In this document: positions 43,224 to 54,721 of the stretch, piece after piece
Layout of the letters: every line of letters begins with the position of its first letter
Numbering within the stretch: the stretch's first letter is position 1
Source of the DNA: Fusarium oxysporum f. sp. lycopersici 4287
Taxonomy: Eukaryota > Ascomycota > Sordariomycetes > Hypocreales > Nectriaceae
DNA: 64,000 bases
Assembly (NCBI RefSeq): GCF_000149955.1
Contig: NC_030996.1
Coordinates: forward strand, 2,147,301 to 2,211,300
Direction of reading: 5' to 3'
Position numbers and translations under genes: made by a program
Notes under the pieces: generated by a model
Seen by the model: the letters and a program-made list of their open reading frames with translations, nothing else
Database searches by the model: none
What the model was told of the DNA's origin: nothing

Positions 43224-44095
43224 CTTGGACAGAACTTGCAGTTGCTCATGGCGTGTTTAGTAAGTAGGCAACGGGTCAATGAAGCTGTGGTGTAAAGCGA
43301 TGCGGAGTACCTATGCATACCAATGGTTAGAAAGAGGAGGGGATTGAGCTTGGGCTTTGAAGCGCCTTTTATAGAGATAAGGTGCCGCCATGAAAGCATC
43401 TGCTATTAGCTCTGTGCACTCAGAATAACACTCTCATCATCATCGAAACTCAAGCCCATAACAACTGGGTGTGATCGGGTGCGATTGCCGATCATGAACA
43501 GGTGACCGTGTTTCCCGAGTGAATCCTACATTGGTGGTGCGCCACCTCGGGTCGGAGTGAGTAAGGTTTTTTAATGGCACAAAAAATGGTGCCGGATCAC
43601 AGAGACACGGAAACGCCGGCCGAGGTGTTTGGCGCGTGGTAGGAAAGCAATCTGGCAACTACTGCTCGAACAAAAGCTGTGCTTTGGTTTGTCCTGAATG
43701 TGACTTGGCCGCCGAAGATGATCTGGTATGTGCATGCGTGTACTTGGGAGATTAAGCCGACTGTCAAAGTGCTGCTGTTTGGTAGGTTAGTTCTGTTATC
43801 AGTCCGTATTATTTGTTAGAACCATTCCGACGTTTCCAAGCACACCTTAGATCTTTCGTATTCATTACCTATCGCTTCGGCGCTCCAAGGAAGGAAGCTG
43901 AGGCTCTTGGTGAATGAGCGGGCATCTTGGGACGGGGAATAGAAAATCCGACGGCCTCCTTCGAGTATCAGCGCCTTACCAAAGAGGTAGTAGATGTCCT
44001 TGTATAATTAATATAGAGTTACGATCAATGATATGCCAGAACGATCTCTCGGATCGCGAATAGTCATATAACCCCAATCTTAACATTATTCAAGC
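43224..44095. other. Intergenic between DddP and DAO genes
   Basis: Promoter of the DddP gene and 3' flank of the DAO gene. No gene supported. The part next to 44096 is where similarity to the decayed block at 41.2 kb begins. Confidence 0.45.
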
Positions 44096-45428
44096 TCACA
44101 AATAAGCTCTATCGGCAGGGTATAAAAGTTCATTGACAAGCTTAAAAACCTCTCGCGCTACGCCGAATCCAAAGATATAACCCCCTCCGGTGATCCCTAA
44201 GCCTGATTAGCTAATAGTACTGTGTCTCTATGTGTATATACGCGGCTTACCATATGCGTGAACGATGTTTTGACCGTCTTTGATTTGTTTTTCGATGCGC
44301 ATTCCCGTTGATCTGTAGGGGCGGATGCCAACATTATGCCCAATAATGTCGTGGTCTGCTGGGTCTGCAGAAAAGTGGGCGGGCAGGCTCTTGTTAATTC
44401 TTCTTGTGATCTGAAAGACGTCAGGACTTAACGCCATTGCAAGTGAGAATCTGACTCACGTCCTTATCAATGTCTAGGTCTATTCCCGTATTGCTGTTTT
44501 TAAAGTGGCGATTAGTGGTGTTGAAGGTAGGAACGTGGATCTTGATATACCTGATATCTGGGTCCCTAATACCTCCCATAATCACCGTCCCGTCAAGTCG
44601 AGGGATGACATATGTGTAGTCCTTTCCATTATCACGCATCAAACACTTATTGTAATCACTCTTTACCAGAATAATTTGTCCCTTCAGGAACAGCATATCT
44701 GGATCCTTAACATCAACCAGATGCCTAGGTCCCAGGCCAGCTGCGTTGATAAGAACATCGTGGCCGAGGTGGCGCGCATCTGATAGTGCATGGAGATCCA
44801 GCCTCATGAACCTGACCCCTGATCTCTCAAGAGTACTCCGCATCCAAGGGAGAAAGATATTTGGGTCGAGCACGATAGTTGTGTCTGCAATTAGTCAGTC
44901 AATGCATTGAGCCCCCTCAGGACAGGTGTACAAGTAATTCCACCCTTTGCTCCTTCTGGCAACTCATCTTTTTCAAGTAAACGGAACTAGGGTCCTAGTT
45001 AGTATTGGTGACTGTCCACCTTTTTCAGAATTGCGTACGTCTGGCACAAAGTCCTTGAACCAAAGGTCATCTTCTGTCCGCTCTTCGTCGAAAAACTCTT
45101 CCATCGGAATCCTTTTAACACTGGACTCTGGAAATCGGTTGGCCAACCTCCAGAGCTCGATGAAAGTATCACGTTGCATCTTCCTGTCGCGCGGTGAACT
45201 GCAGTAGCCTGCTACAAAATTAGCACCTGCCCAAGGACTAGCCCATTCAAGGGTCGGATCATCGCCAGGAAGGTTTTTAGCGATGACGGTGATGTCGTGG
45301 ATTCGAGAGAGCTGTGCCGCTATAGCTAGACCAACAATCCTGACATTCGACGTATCAGCCTTTCACGTTGTCAAACATCAAGAGTACAAGACTGTCTACC
45401 CAGCTCCAACGATGGTGATTCGTGCCAT
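44096..45428 (-). CDS. D-amino acid oxidase
   Basis: FAD enzyme that oxidises D-amino acids to keto acids, ammonia and H2O2. 356 aa reconstructed from six exons: 45428-45400, 45339-45020, 44967-44931, 44883-44460, 44410-44251, 44196-44096. All introns are GT...AG, 47-60 nt, in phase. MARITIVGAGIVGLAIAAQL is the FAD-binding loop. Then come WASPWAGANF, DELPEGAKGGITY, DVLINAAGLGPRHLVDVKD and VGIRPYRSTGMRIE with the substrate-binding Arg. The C-terminal exon reads YGGITGGGYIFGFGVAREVF, the FAD-contact glycine motif. It ends AYL rather than a clear SKL, so peroxisomal targeting is uncertain. Simple ORF reading makes the gene look broken, but splicing restores it. Confidence 0.85.
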
Positions 45429-46027
45429 AGCGTACGGCGATAGAAATTATCTAGCCCAGATATCGACTCAGCTGTCAGACCCGGGTTGGTGTTGGCGCGT
45501 TGCGCTTTGCTTGATATGCTTTATCAACCTCGTTCAATTCGGCTTATAGAAGTTGAGAGCCTGAGAAGTTCTTAAATAGCCGTAGTTCCCTTATCACCAA
45601 GCGATGGATAAATATTACCCCGCATTGAGATAATATCGGAACACAGAACCGACCGACCCAAAGTAAAATGGCCAGCCAGTGCTTAGTATCGGAAATTCTA
45701 GCCGTAGTGAAGGGCTTCTAACTAATAGACAAGAGAACATCTTTACTTACAGCGGTTTGTCCCAGGGTTTTAAATACATAGAGGGCTGTTTGATTAATAC
45801 GATTTGCTCAAAGTATCTCTTAGTAGACATAAAATTAAGATTTATCACAAAGCGCAACCTATTACACGTTTATTCTGGGCATAATATTCAACGATATAAT
45901 AAAATAAAGGACTTATTTATAATATTGATTCGGGACTTTTCTACAGCATAATACATTGCTCGCAAATGCTGTAATATATAGACGCGCTCCTCCTACACAG
46001 AGCCTTTCCCCGGAACTGAAAGAAGAT
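45429..46027. other. Intergenic, partly AT-rich
   Basis: DAO promoter, then AT-rich sequence 45680-45960. No gene recognised. Confidence 0.4.
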
Positions 46028-46820
46028 CTAGGTCACTTGCACCACGAAGATGATAACAACCAGGTATATGAAAGTATTTCGTGGCCCACTGGCGTTGACC
46101 CATGACTGAATACAAAAGGTGAGCGCGCCGCCACCAACGTTGCGCATAAAGTTGGACAGCTGCACAATCTCGTCCTCGAGCTCAGGATAGGAGTCGAGAG
46201 CGTAGCCGAGAGCAATGGGCAGGCAAACGTTAGTGTAGAGGCCGACGAGGAAAAGTCTGATACATGGCAGGACCCAGTAGACACCTGTGCTGGCGCCGAC
46301 GCTGTACAGAAGGCAGCCAGTTGCTGCCAGGAGTGGCACCAGGAGGTATACCCACAGTCTGTTCTCGGGCTCGTGAATTCCGTCACTCTTGCGGACCATA
46401 TGAATCAGCAGCCAGTCAGACAGCATACCGCAAATAAACACTCCTATAAAGCTTCTAATTATAAGAGTAATATACATAAGGCCTATCTGGGCAGGGGTAA
46501 AGTTATAAGGCGGAATAGAGAAGAAGCTCGCCTAGGTGGTTATAACGACACTGATGATAAGAGTCGAGAAGGTAAGTTGGGAACTTGCCTATAGGGCGGC
46601 GGGAAGGGCCGTGACCTTGGCTATGGATAGGATAAGTCTCTAGTAGCCTGCCTTGGCCTCAGGGTTATTGCGATAAATTGCTATCTTCCGAGGATAGGTG
46701 AAGCGTTTAGCAATATCAGCAGGCTGCGTTGGTGCAGGGCCGGCGGCTGTCTGGACTTGACTGTGGCGCATCTTATTCTTTGGGCCTGGATTTGATGCTA
46801 CACTTTCGCTTGGCATAGCG
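46028..46820 (-). pseudogene. MFS transporter fragment
   Basis: C-terminal half of a 12-helix MFS carrier. It begins with a central-loop piece (AKRFTYPRKIAIYRNNPEAK, near 46700), then a degraded helix with an in-frame TAG (SVVITT-stop-ASFFSIPPYNF). A 149-residue open stretch follows with GLMYITLIIRSFIGVFICGM, EPENRLWVYLLVPLLAATGC and LSNFMRNVGGGALTFCIQSW, ending prematurely at 46028. The N-terminal six helices are absent. Nonfunctional; probably cut by the same decay that affects this AT-rich region. Confidence 0.7.
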
Positions 46821-47453
46821 ACTGCCTCCTGTGTTAAAAGGTAAGCTTTGGCTAATTAGTTGACTGACCAAATTATCCTACCACATATATGCTCAATTTC
46901 CTGTACATCTAGTTGCACATTCACTGAAAAAGTACAACAGACGAATTATATTATACCACCTGTCTTAGACTCTGAAGGATATATAATTGTCTCGATTCCA
47001 CCCAGGATGCACGGTAGGGTTGCTTCTGGTACCGATAGACTTGGCTAGCTAATAGCTATGAGTTATTAAACCTAGGAACGGATGACTCCGACTGGGGTAT
47101 ATTAATTGACCATCATTTTCCCCAGATATCCCCTTATGTATTCTGCGGAAGTTGACCGAGATATCTCTTAACCTGTCAATATATGGTGCGAATAGGCTAA
47201 AACCGGTTATCTTGATGAGAAAAAGAATGATTTTCTAGGATATAGTATTGCCACCCTCGGCTGAGCGGAAGACAGCGATTTGCCTTATCTGAATGACAGC
47301 CGGCTTTTAGAGTATATGTGCCTTCATATTTGCATATAAATACAATATATTTAACATTCTCTGTTGTCTGGAAGTGAGCTTCAATCGTACTTCAGGTCCC
47401 AAGCTTTGTATATGTTTTACTATCTACCCTGACTTTATTCTGCTTTTAATACC
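46821..47453. other. Intergenic, no gene recognised
   Basis: About 630 bp between two pseudogenes, moderately AT-rich. No supported gene. Confidence 0.4.
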
Positions 47454-48480
47454 ATGTATTTCAAGCTTGCTCTTCTCGTGGCAGCAGTAGCTAGTAACAG
47501 CCTGGCTGCAGTCATGAACCTATCGACGTCTAGTCACTGGACCGGCTTTTCAAACCTGAAAACCTTATTTGTATTGAAGGTATTAGTGCTGATATGTTCT
47601 TGTTTAGTATTTAACTTTCCTTCCAGTGGCGACTCTTACTCCCGGACAGGGTTCGACCCTTTAAGCGATAATCAGCCATCAAGTTCAAATCCGCTCGGTA
47701 ATCCAGGATTTCCAGGCAGAACTAGTGCCAATGGCCCTAATTGGGTCGGGCATCTTACAAGAACTTATTATGAATCTGGTTTCCTGGCCTACAACTTTGC
47801 TGCCAGCGGAGCAACCCTTGATATATCCATTGTTGATAATAATGGTTACGATGACATCGGAGACATCAATGAGGCCTTTATTCCTTATTATAAATTGGGC
47901 GATACATTTAATGTAGATACGTCTCTCTTCACAGTTTGCATAGGTATCAACGATATCGCCAACAGCTATCTGAATGATGATGCAGATGTCCACGACAAGA
48001 TCTTCAAGAGTTTCAGATACCGTCTGGATTCACTTTACGACGCAGGCGCTAGGAACTTTCTTTTTCTAACTGTTCCACCGTTGAAGCATGCTCCTCGTGT
48101 TACTGGGTCTAGGGCCTTTTCAACAAGAATCTCTCTAATAGCTAATGCGAAAGCCGACTAGGACTGAATATATAACATAATCCAGCAGCGCATCACGTAC
48201 TTACACCCTACGGCCACCGTCTTTGTTTACGATACGTATACTCTTTTCCAAAAGGTCATCGAAGATCCGTCCCAGTTTAAGGAGACAGCGGTATACAAAG
48301 ACACTGGAACTTCTTACAAGGCTTACCGGCGGTATGTCGATAGGCTGTGACGTATTACTGGCTCGAATAATAATGTGTTATATTGAAACCAATACCAAGC
48401 TCGATGAATGCAAACATGCAGCTAATAAATACTTATGGGTTAATAGCCTCCATCCTGCCTTACTTATATATAAGCTATTC
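47454..48480 (+). pseudogene. GDSL-type secreted esterase, decayed
   Basis: Relic of a fungal GDSL/SGNH esterase (CE16-like). Signal peptide MYFKLALLVAAVASNSLAA, then SNLKTLFVLK, a damaged intron ending CCTTCCAG near 47626, the nucleophile block GDSYSRTGF, FAASGAT and the Asn block GINDIANSY. In-frame TAG and TGA follow near 48160. The same frame then continues YLHPTATVFVYDTYTLFQKV and DPSQFKETAVYKDTG. Later the last block ANKYLWVNSLHPALLIYKLF (Asp/His region with Asp lost) appears in another frame, near 48430. The gene is dead by several stops and a frameshift. Confidence 0.75.
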
Positions 48481-48716
48481 GTCAAGGCTATTGTGTGGGC
48501 AGTTGGTATGCTGCCTGGAGAATGTTTTTCAGAGTGTTATTCTTAGATGATAGACCTAACAGCTGATGCTTACATCACGCGCCTTACCTCGCTATTAGTA
48601 AAGGATATTATTAGATTTGTGAAGTTAAAATAGGAATTTTATTAATTACGTATAATAAGCGATATTAATGTTAACTATAAATGTATTAGATATAATTTAA
48701 GTATAATCTTATTATA
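48481..48716. other. AT-rich spacer
   Basis: Short AT-rich stretch between the esterase relic and the NLR stop codon. No feature. Confidence 0.5.
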
Positions 48717-51700
48717 CTATTCATTCCTTCTTAAAAACCCTATTCGGGATCTCACACGTCCAGATGCTGATGTTAATGAAAGCCGGATTTGGTTTAGCTT
48801 TCCCACCTTGTCAATACATGCCAGGACAGCCATATAGTACTCAAACTCAGGATCGGTTGAAGATTTGCTTTGAAGCTCATCTTTGAGATCGCGCACCCCG
48901 TTCCAGGTATATACCTTAGACTGATAAATGCCGTGTTCCAATAGATGCTTAATGGTGGCCAACCTCTGCTCACGGGGAACCGGGTGTTGACCCTCCTGGG
49001 GCAATGCCGGCGGGTTATAGTATAGAGGGCCGAATATAGCGTTCACCAGGAGGCCTAGTGTACCTTTCGAGGGTCTTTGAGATTGTCGAGCATCATCCGC
49101 CAGCAAAGCAAACTCAACGTATGGTAAGATAGAGAACTGCGCAGCCAGTCCTACAAAAGTGTTATCAGCGCGAAACTGGGCTGAAGCCCAGCAGGTCTTT
49201 CTTTGGGCAGGGTGGTCTCTTTCTAGTATCTGACAGTTCTTTTCAAGTGATTGTAGACACTTAACAAGGCTTTTATTGTTCTCTGGAGTGAATTCGACTT
49301 TGCTGGCGTGCCAAAAAGCACTTATAATTGCATCTCGTAGCTGGGAGTCGATGTTTGACCATCTGCAGCTCCTGTAGTGCAATGTAAGTGTATCTGCTCG
49401 GAGGAGGTACAAATGGGGATCGAATGACTCCTTAGACGCTTTGCAGATAAGCTCCCACGTTTTGGGATTAGCCGCCCAGTCCCGGGCAGTGCGATGGATG
49501 AAGTCGACAAAGCCGTCCCCCTCTAAGTTTAGCTCCAGGATGCCCTTTGTGCGGCCAACAAGCTTTCTTTTCAAAGAACTCTGAGCAAATTTCTTTAAAT
49601 GGCTATCCCCACGAAATTTCTCAATTGACTCTGATGACATCTCATCCAAGACTGAGGCTGGCTCCACAGGGGCCGAGGCCAGTTTCAAGTCATCAATCAC
49701 CCACATATTGAGCCATAACAGAGGTCCCCCGGCGGCCCTCATAATTTGCATCATAAAAGAAGCATTATGTAGATTCTCAGGCGTAATCCTGGCCCAGATC
49801 TTCTCATATAGAGTCTCTAGCTCCGAGGGGAGATCTTGCAGAACGTGCTGAATGTCAACAGACTGATTTGGTGATTCCCCGTCCGTCAGGAGATCCAACA
49901 ATAGTGGAACGACAAGAGAGACCCATTGGAAGACTCCGTTCGCTCTTTGGACGACGTTGCTGACTAGCCGAGCGGCTGCTTGGGGGTTTACAGCCTGATG
50001 CTCAGCGAAGGCCCTATTCTCCTCAAAGCTGCCGGTGACGAAAGCAGCCATGTCCTTGTAAGTTGCTAGATGCATTTCCAAGCATGGTCCATAGCCAAAT
50101 TCATCGTTGAATGTGTTCCAAGGTCGACTTGCCACGCAGATCTTGAGCCCAGTGGGACAGAGCGCAGCTATCTTGCGGATCTCTTTTATCACGTCTTTAG
50201 GCGGCGTATCAAACTCATCAAGCCCATCAAAGAATAGCGCGAGCTTGATCGTCTTGCCGCATTGAGAGAGTAGGGCTTTAAAAGTCTCTTCTATCTCCCA
50301 TGGCTCCCATTCCGGAAGACAAGAGGTGCTCCTTAAAATTTGGCACAAAACCCACCGCCTGGGGGTAAGTTTACATGCTAGTTTGGGATAAAGCTCCAAG
50401 GCTTGTGATATCAATGTCTTTTTGAGCCCCTCGAATGACTTTTGCAAGTCCTTGCCCGCGTTCCAGGCGTAGTATCTCATGACAAGAAGACGCAATGTCC
50501 CAAGTTCACGAGAGAGATACTCTCGTAGAAGTGGTTGCTGGAGCAGAAACTTCATCATGGTTGATTTGCCAGACCCCGGCTTGCCAGTGATCCAATAGAT
50601 AGGGCTTGAGTCGTCAATAAGCCATCTCGGAAAGCTCTTCCATAACGGTTTGCCACCCTGCGTGGGAGGATTAGAGTCAAAGATCCAGCGATAGGTGGTA
50701 TCAAAAGCCTGTGGAATTGCTGCTTCGCGAGTATCAATGAGTTCAAATCCAACACTGGTGCTTGTCGCGTGCGCAACCATGGCGGTGTCGAGGTTAGGCA
50801 GAGTTCCGGTTGCTGAGACGCCTGGAATAGACATATCCATCTCCCAGCCTTTTCTCCATAAGATCTCTACTAGTTCATTGCGAATGCCCTGCGTTTTTCC
50901 CACCCCGGCGCGAAGAGCTTTGGCCATCTTTTTTCCTAGGTCTTCCATTGGCATTGATGGTCCAGCTTCAACCAGCGGTAGAACAGATTCTCGAAACTTG
51001 GTCATGTCGACGGCGGTGTCGCTCCGGAGGCCGTGAGGAGCCGCTAAGGCGAAGTGACTCTGATCCCCTGTCGATGGCGCTGTCTGCTTGTCGATGTTCT
51101 CAAGCAGGCTGATGGCGTTACTCAGCTGTGTGCCGAACTGGACTTCCCATTGTTTGGTTTGCTTGGAGTTCTCCCTATGTAAATTTGGCAATCAGTTTGA
51201 CATTACTCGAAAGAGCGTTTTGGGTAGGTGAGCATTAGGAAGGCATGAGGAATCTTACCAGAGACACATGAGAATCGAGTCCATAGCTTGGCTCCGAACA
51301 GATTCGCATCGTTTCTCGACTTGCTCAATCTCATCCTTGGTTACCTCGGAATGGTCATTGAGCTGCTGTTTCTTTGAACGGGAAAATAATCCACGGGGTT
51401 GACGGGTTTTCGTATCAAGCTCACTGTTCGGTTTTACGATGAATCTTGTGGCGATCTCATTAACTTGAAAGCGAATCCTTGAGCATTCAGAAGCCGCGTT
51501 GATCAATTGCTGCTGGGCGGGTGTTGGGGCTTGCGAAGCAAGACCCTCTATCGATGGGAGTTGGGCTTCGGAGACGAAATTGATAAGGTTATTCACTCTC
51601 TCCTTCAGTTCAAGCTTGGCTTTTTCTTCCTCCTTTGGATCGTCACGGTTGTCCTCCAGATCTCGAAGGGCATTATATTTCTCCCAGCAGCGGACGAAGA

Positions 51701-51767
51701 CTTTGCCACCAATTTCCGCGAATTGTACGACGGCGGCGGCAATGGCCAACGCACTAAGAGGATCCAT
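48717..51767 (-). CDS. NACHT-type fungal NLR (STAND P-loop protein)
   Basis: 988-aa signal-transducing ATPase of the fungal NOD-like family, used in non-self recognition and programmed cell death. Two exons (51767-51259, 51174-48717). The N-terminal ~200 residues form a helical effector-type domain of the SesA/NACHT-sigma-like kind (MDPLSALAIAAAVVQFAEIG). The P-loop GKPGSGKSTMMK is near residue 367, Walker B LALFFDGLDEFD near 486, then KICVASRPWNTFND, and the downstream VDFIHRTARDW motif of the winged-helix region. The C-terminus (about 250 residues) lacks obvious WD40, ankyrin or TPR repeats. It starts head-to-head with the modin-like gene, 540 bp apart. The intact frame argues for function. 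Confidence 0.9.
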
Positions 51768-52307
51768 TCCGCAGGTCCTGCCCAGTTTCGAGAAACGATT
51801 GAACCTGGTCGGTGTTTACTCTCTGATTTCGATGAGTGGCGAGCCTGGTCTGTTTTGGTGATGGTGGGTGATCTCGTGGATGGGAGGGCTCACGATGGAG
51901 ACACTGCCTAATCACCCAAGAGCTGAAAAAGATCCAAATTCGTTTAGCACACATCAGCAATAACATTTGAGCGAGGAGGGGAAAATCACGCCACAGCCTT
52001 GGTTGTCGCGGTAGCATCCGTGCCCCACTAGGCATCGTCCTTCTGTTAGCGAATATTAGGCATCGATGCAGAGAGTTCTCAGCTGACTGCAGATATGCAC
52101 GGTTGATCACATTTAAGCGCCGGCCGCAGCAGTGAAACGCCGACATAACGACCAATCAAGGGCATCACTGTCATGACTTTGCGTTCATCTGAAAACAAGT
52201 GGTCGGGTAATCGTGAATGCCAGATTGTTGTTTGGATTGTCTTTAAGTGCTAATGCCTTGCTTCGGCTAACTCGGTAAATGTAGCTTTGGATGCGACGAC
52301 GAACACA
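51768..52307. promoter_or_regulatory. Bidirectional promoter of NLR and modin-like genes
   Basis: 540 bp between divergent start codons. No TATA box or strong motif was recognised. ORFs in it are shadows. Confidence 0.45.
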
Positions 52308-54000
52308 ATGATAGCTACGCTTTTGGTCGTGATAGCCATTCTCACCGCTGTTCATGCTCTCATCCAGTCGACCATCTCTTTATGTACTGCCCGAAAACGA
52401 GAAAGGCCCGCAGCCCGGCGCTTCGATGCCATCATTGGCAGTCCCGAGACAGACACTGAGTCGCCTGCCCTATTCGTAGGGCCAAAAGACCAAACAGCAG
52501 ATTTCATGGATGAAAACCTGGTATCAAATATTGAGGATGACTCGGTAACTAACAAACGCGACGCCCAAGCTGTCAGCGTAGGCCTATTCGATCAAACTGC
52601 GACCTGGGCAAAGCTACTTGACGAATGTAGGAGGATGGAGAGCGACTCGCAGGATTGGGAAAAGCTGTCATGGCGTGTGCATCACGGAACCAATCGACCA
52701 GACATTCAAGGAAACGCAGCCCTTACAGTGGTAGTCCAGAGAAACAGCGGCAAGCCACCTCCTAGCACGTGCTCGAAAATGCCTCGGACCACCTTCGCTA
52801 TTACCACTATCCGTGACGTTGTCGAGATAGCAGCATTCTTTGGCCTTCATTGGATCAATTTCGATAGCCACGAGGGATTTTATGCTGCTGGAAATGGCCT
52901 TACCCTCGCCGGAGCAAGAGAAAAAGGCATTGGATTTGTGTTCCAGTTTCAAAGAACCGGGCCGGGCCTCTCAGCGAAAAGGATTATACCTGCTCTCGAG
53001 ATTCGGGAACTCTGTTTCGGTGCTATTCCTACCTTCTATCGGACGGTTGAGATGGATGAGACCTACTCCGTTCCTTTAGACACTCCAGCAAGTCTAGAGA
53101 CTTTACGACTTGGTACTCGAGACAAGGTCACTGGGACTTTGTTCACTATCGGATGCAATAGGAGGTCGATTCGCGCCTACCTTGAAAAGGAAAAAGACAT
53201 ATTGCTTTTCCCAGGTAGATAAATCATCACACTGAAAGGTGCGGAGCTAACCAAAGCATCGAGTAGTGGTATTTGAAATAATCGGAATGCTTGCACAAAC
53301 TCTCCACATGAAAGATCGATGCTTCACCTACATACCAAACCCTACGAGTCTCCAATTAAACAAACACCTCTTTTCGCTTCAACGTCTTCTGAGCTCTTTC
53401 TGCAGCCTAATTTTAGAAGAGGAAACTCGAGCTTTGAGAACAGCGGGAAAAGGCTCGCAGGAGATCTGCAGACTCTGCAGGATTGCATCTCACCTGGACA
53501 GGGAGCTCCCGCAAGACCGAGGTCTTAGCCTGGGGCCCATGCATCAAAATGAATTACACATTGCTCTGAACGAGCTCGACGTAAGTTTGAAGACATATTG
53601 TAAAGCATTGGTACTGGATGTGCTACGATGTCACCTTGAGGAAATATTGCAGGCAGGTGTTCGGCCTGGTTTGGAAACAACTGAGGAGCAGGACTTGTTC
53701 AGCGACCTCGCTTTCGCATCGAGAGATACACTCGAGCAAGAGTTCATGGAGAGGTATTTTCGCGTGATTCGCCATCGGGTAGTGGGTCGTGAACCAAGGA
53801 GTTCGAAGGTATCGAATGTTATGATGGAGCGAAATGCTGTCTGGTGCGCGCTGGTACTTCGCATGATATGTTGGTTGTCCCTACACAACTTCCACGAGGG
53901 TGATATTCTCGTTCCAGACTATGATTTGGATGAATTAAAAACCTTGGTTTACATTACAGCGTTGTCTGATACAAGTAGCTTTTTTTTAAAACAACCTTAG
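52308..54000 (+). CDS. Modin-like membrane protein
   Basis: 546 aa in two exons (52308-53215 and 53268-54000; intron GTAGAT...GAGTAG with a GCTAACC branch). An N-terminal transmembrane helix (MIATLLVVIAILTAVHALIQ) is followed by a cytosolic body resembling proteins annotated as modin in Fusarium and relatives. Family-like segments are ATWAKLLDECRRM, TTFAITTIRDVVEIAAFFGL, AGNGLTLAGAREKGIGFVFQ and RELCFGAIPTFYRTVE. After the intron come VVFEIIGMLAQTLHMKDRCF and YIPNPTSL. Biochemical function is unknown. Such genes often sit with NLR or HET-domain genes. The in-frame TTG at 52287 was rejected as start. Confidence 0.75.
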
Positions 54001-54721
54001 CTAAGATAGAGAAATTAGCTTTTAGTAAGTTACTAGCTATTTATGCCTTGAATAAAAAGCCATAGTATATATATATATATATATTAAGAAAAAAGTAATA
54101 TTATAATTATATATATTATATAAGTAATATAAAATATTAATTAATATTATCTTAGGCTATCCGTTTATACATATAACTCTTTATAGTAATACTTAACCTA
54201 TTAGAAGCAATTAACAAGCAAGCTATAATACACAAGCGATTGATATATAGCATTAAAGTTGTATCATGGAGCCGTAATACTCGAAACTGCGCCTGTCGTC
54301 ACGATGGCGAATGTTCGGCAATGCCGGTAAGAGCTGGAATGACGGTGATATCGGCTTCAGTAGGAGCGGTGAACATGATTTCATTATTTATTTATTTAAT
54401 CCTGATGTTAATTATTAATAGAACGACAATATAGCAGATTACGTCCTGGCCAGTATTGAGACTGTCGTTTAGTGAGGCTGCTAGGTCGTTTAAGAAACAG
54501 GAATGTATAGAGCAACCCTGAATATTATTACAGAACAAATTATATCAAATTGTATAATCAGACGGACCGCCAGTGTACTAATGCAGCCGTACTATTTATG
54601 CGGTCTTGTGCTCCTGAAGATAGTGTTCAAGGACTATTCCTATTGTATGTACATATGGCAACGCGAGGATTTCCGGTGCAATCCTAGATTTTCATTTGAG
54701 TTTTACATAAATGTCCCTCTA
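54001..54721. other. AT-rich intergenic with (TA)n
   Basis: 54001-54240 is AT-rich and RIP-like, with a (TA)10 run at 54065-54084. The remainder shows no recognised gene. Confidence 0.45.
54065..54084. repeat. (TA)10 microsatellite
   Basis: Simple dinucleotide run in AT-rich DNA, downstream of the modin-like gene. Confidence 0.9.
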
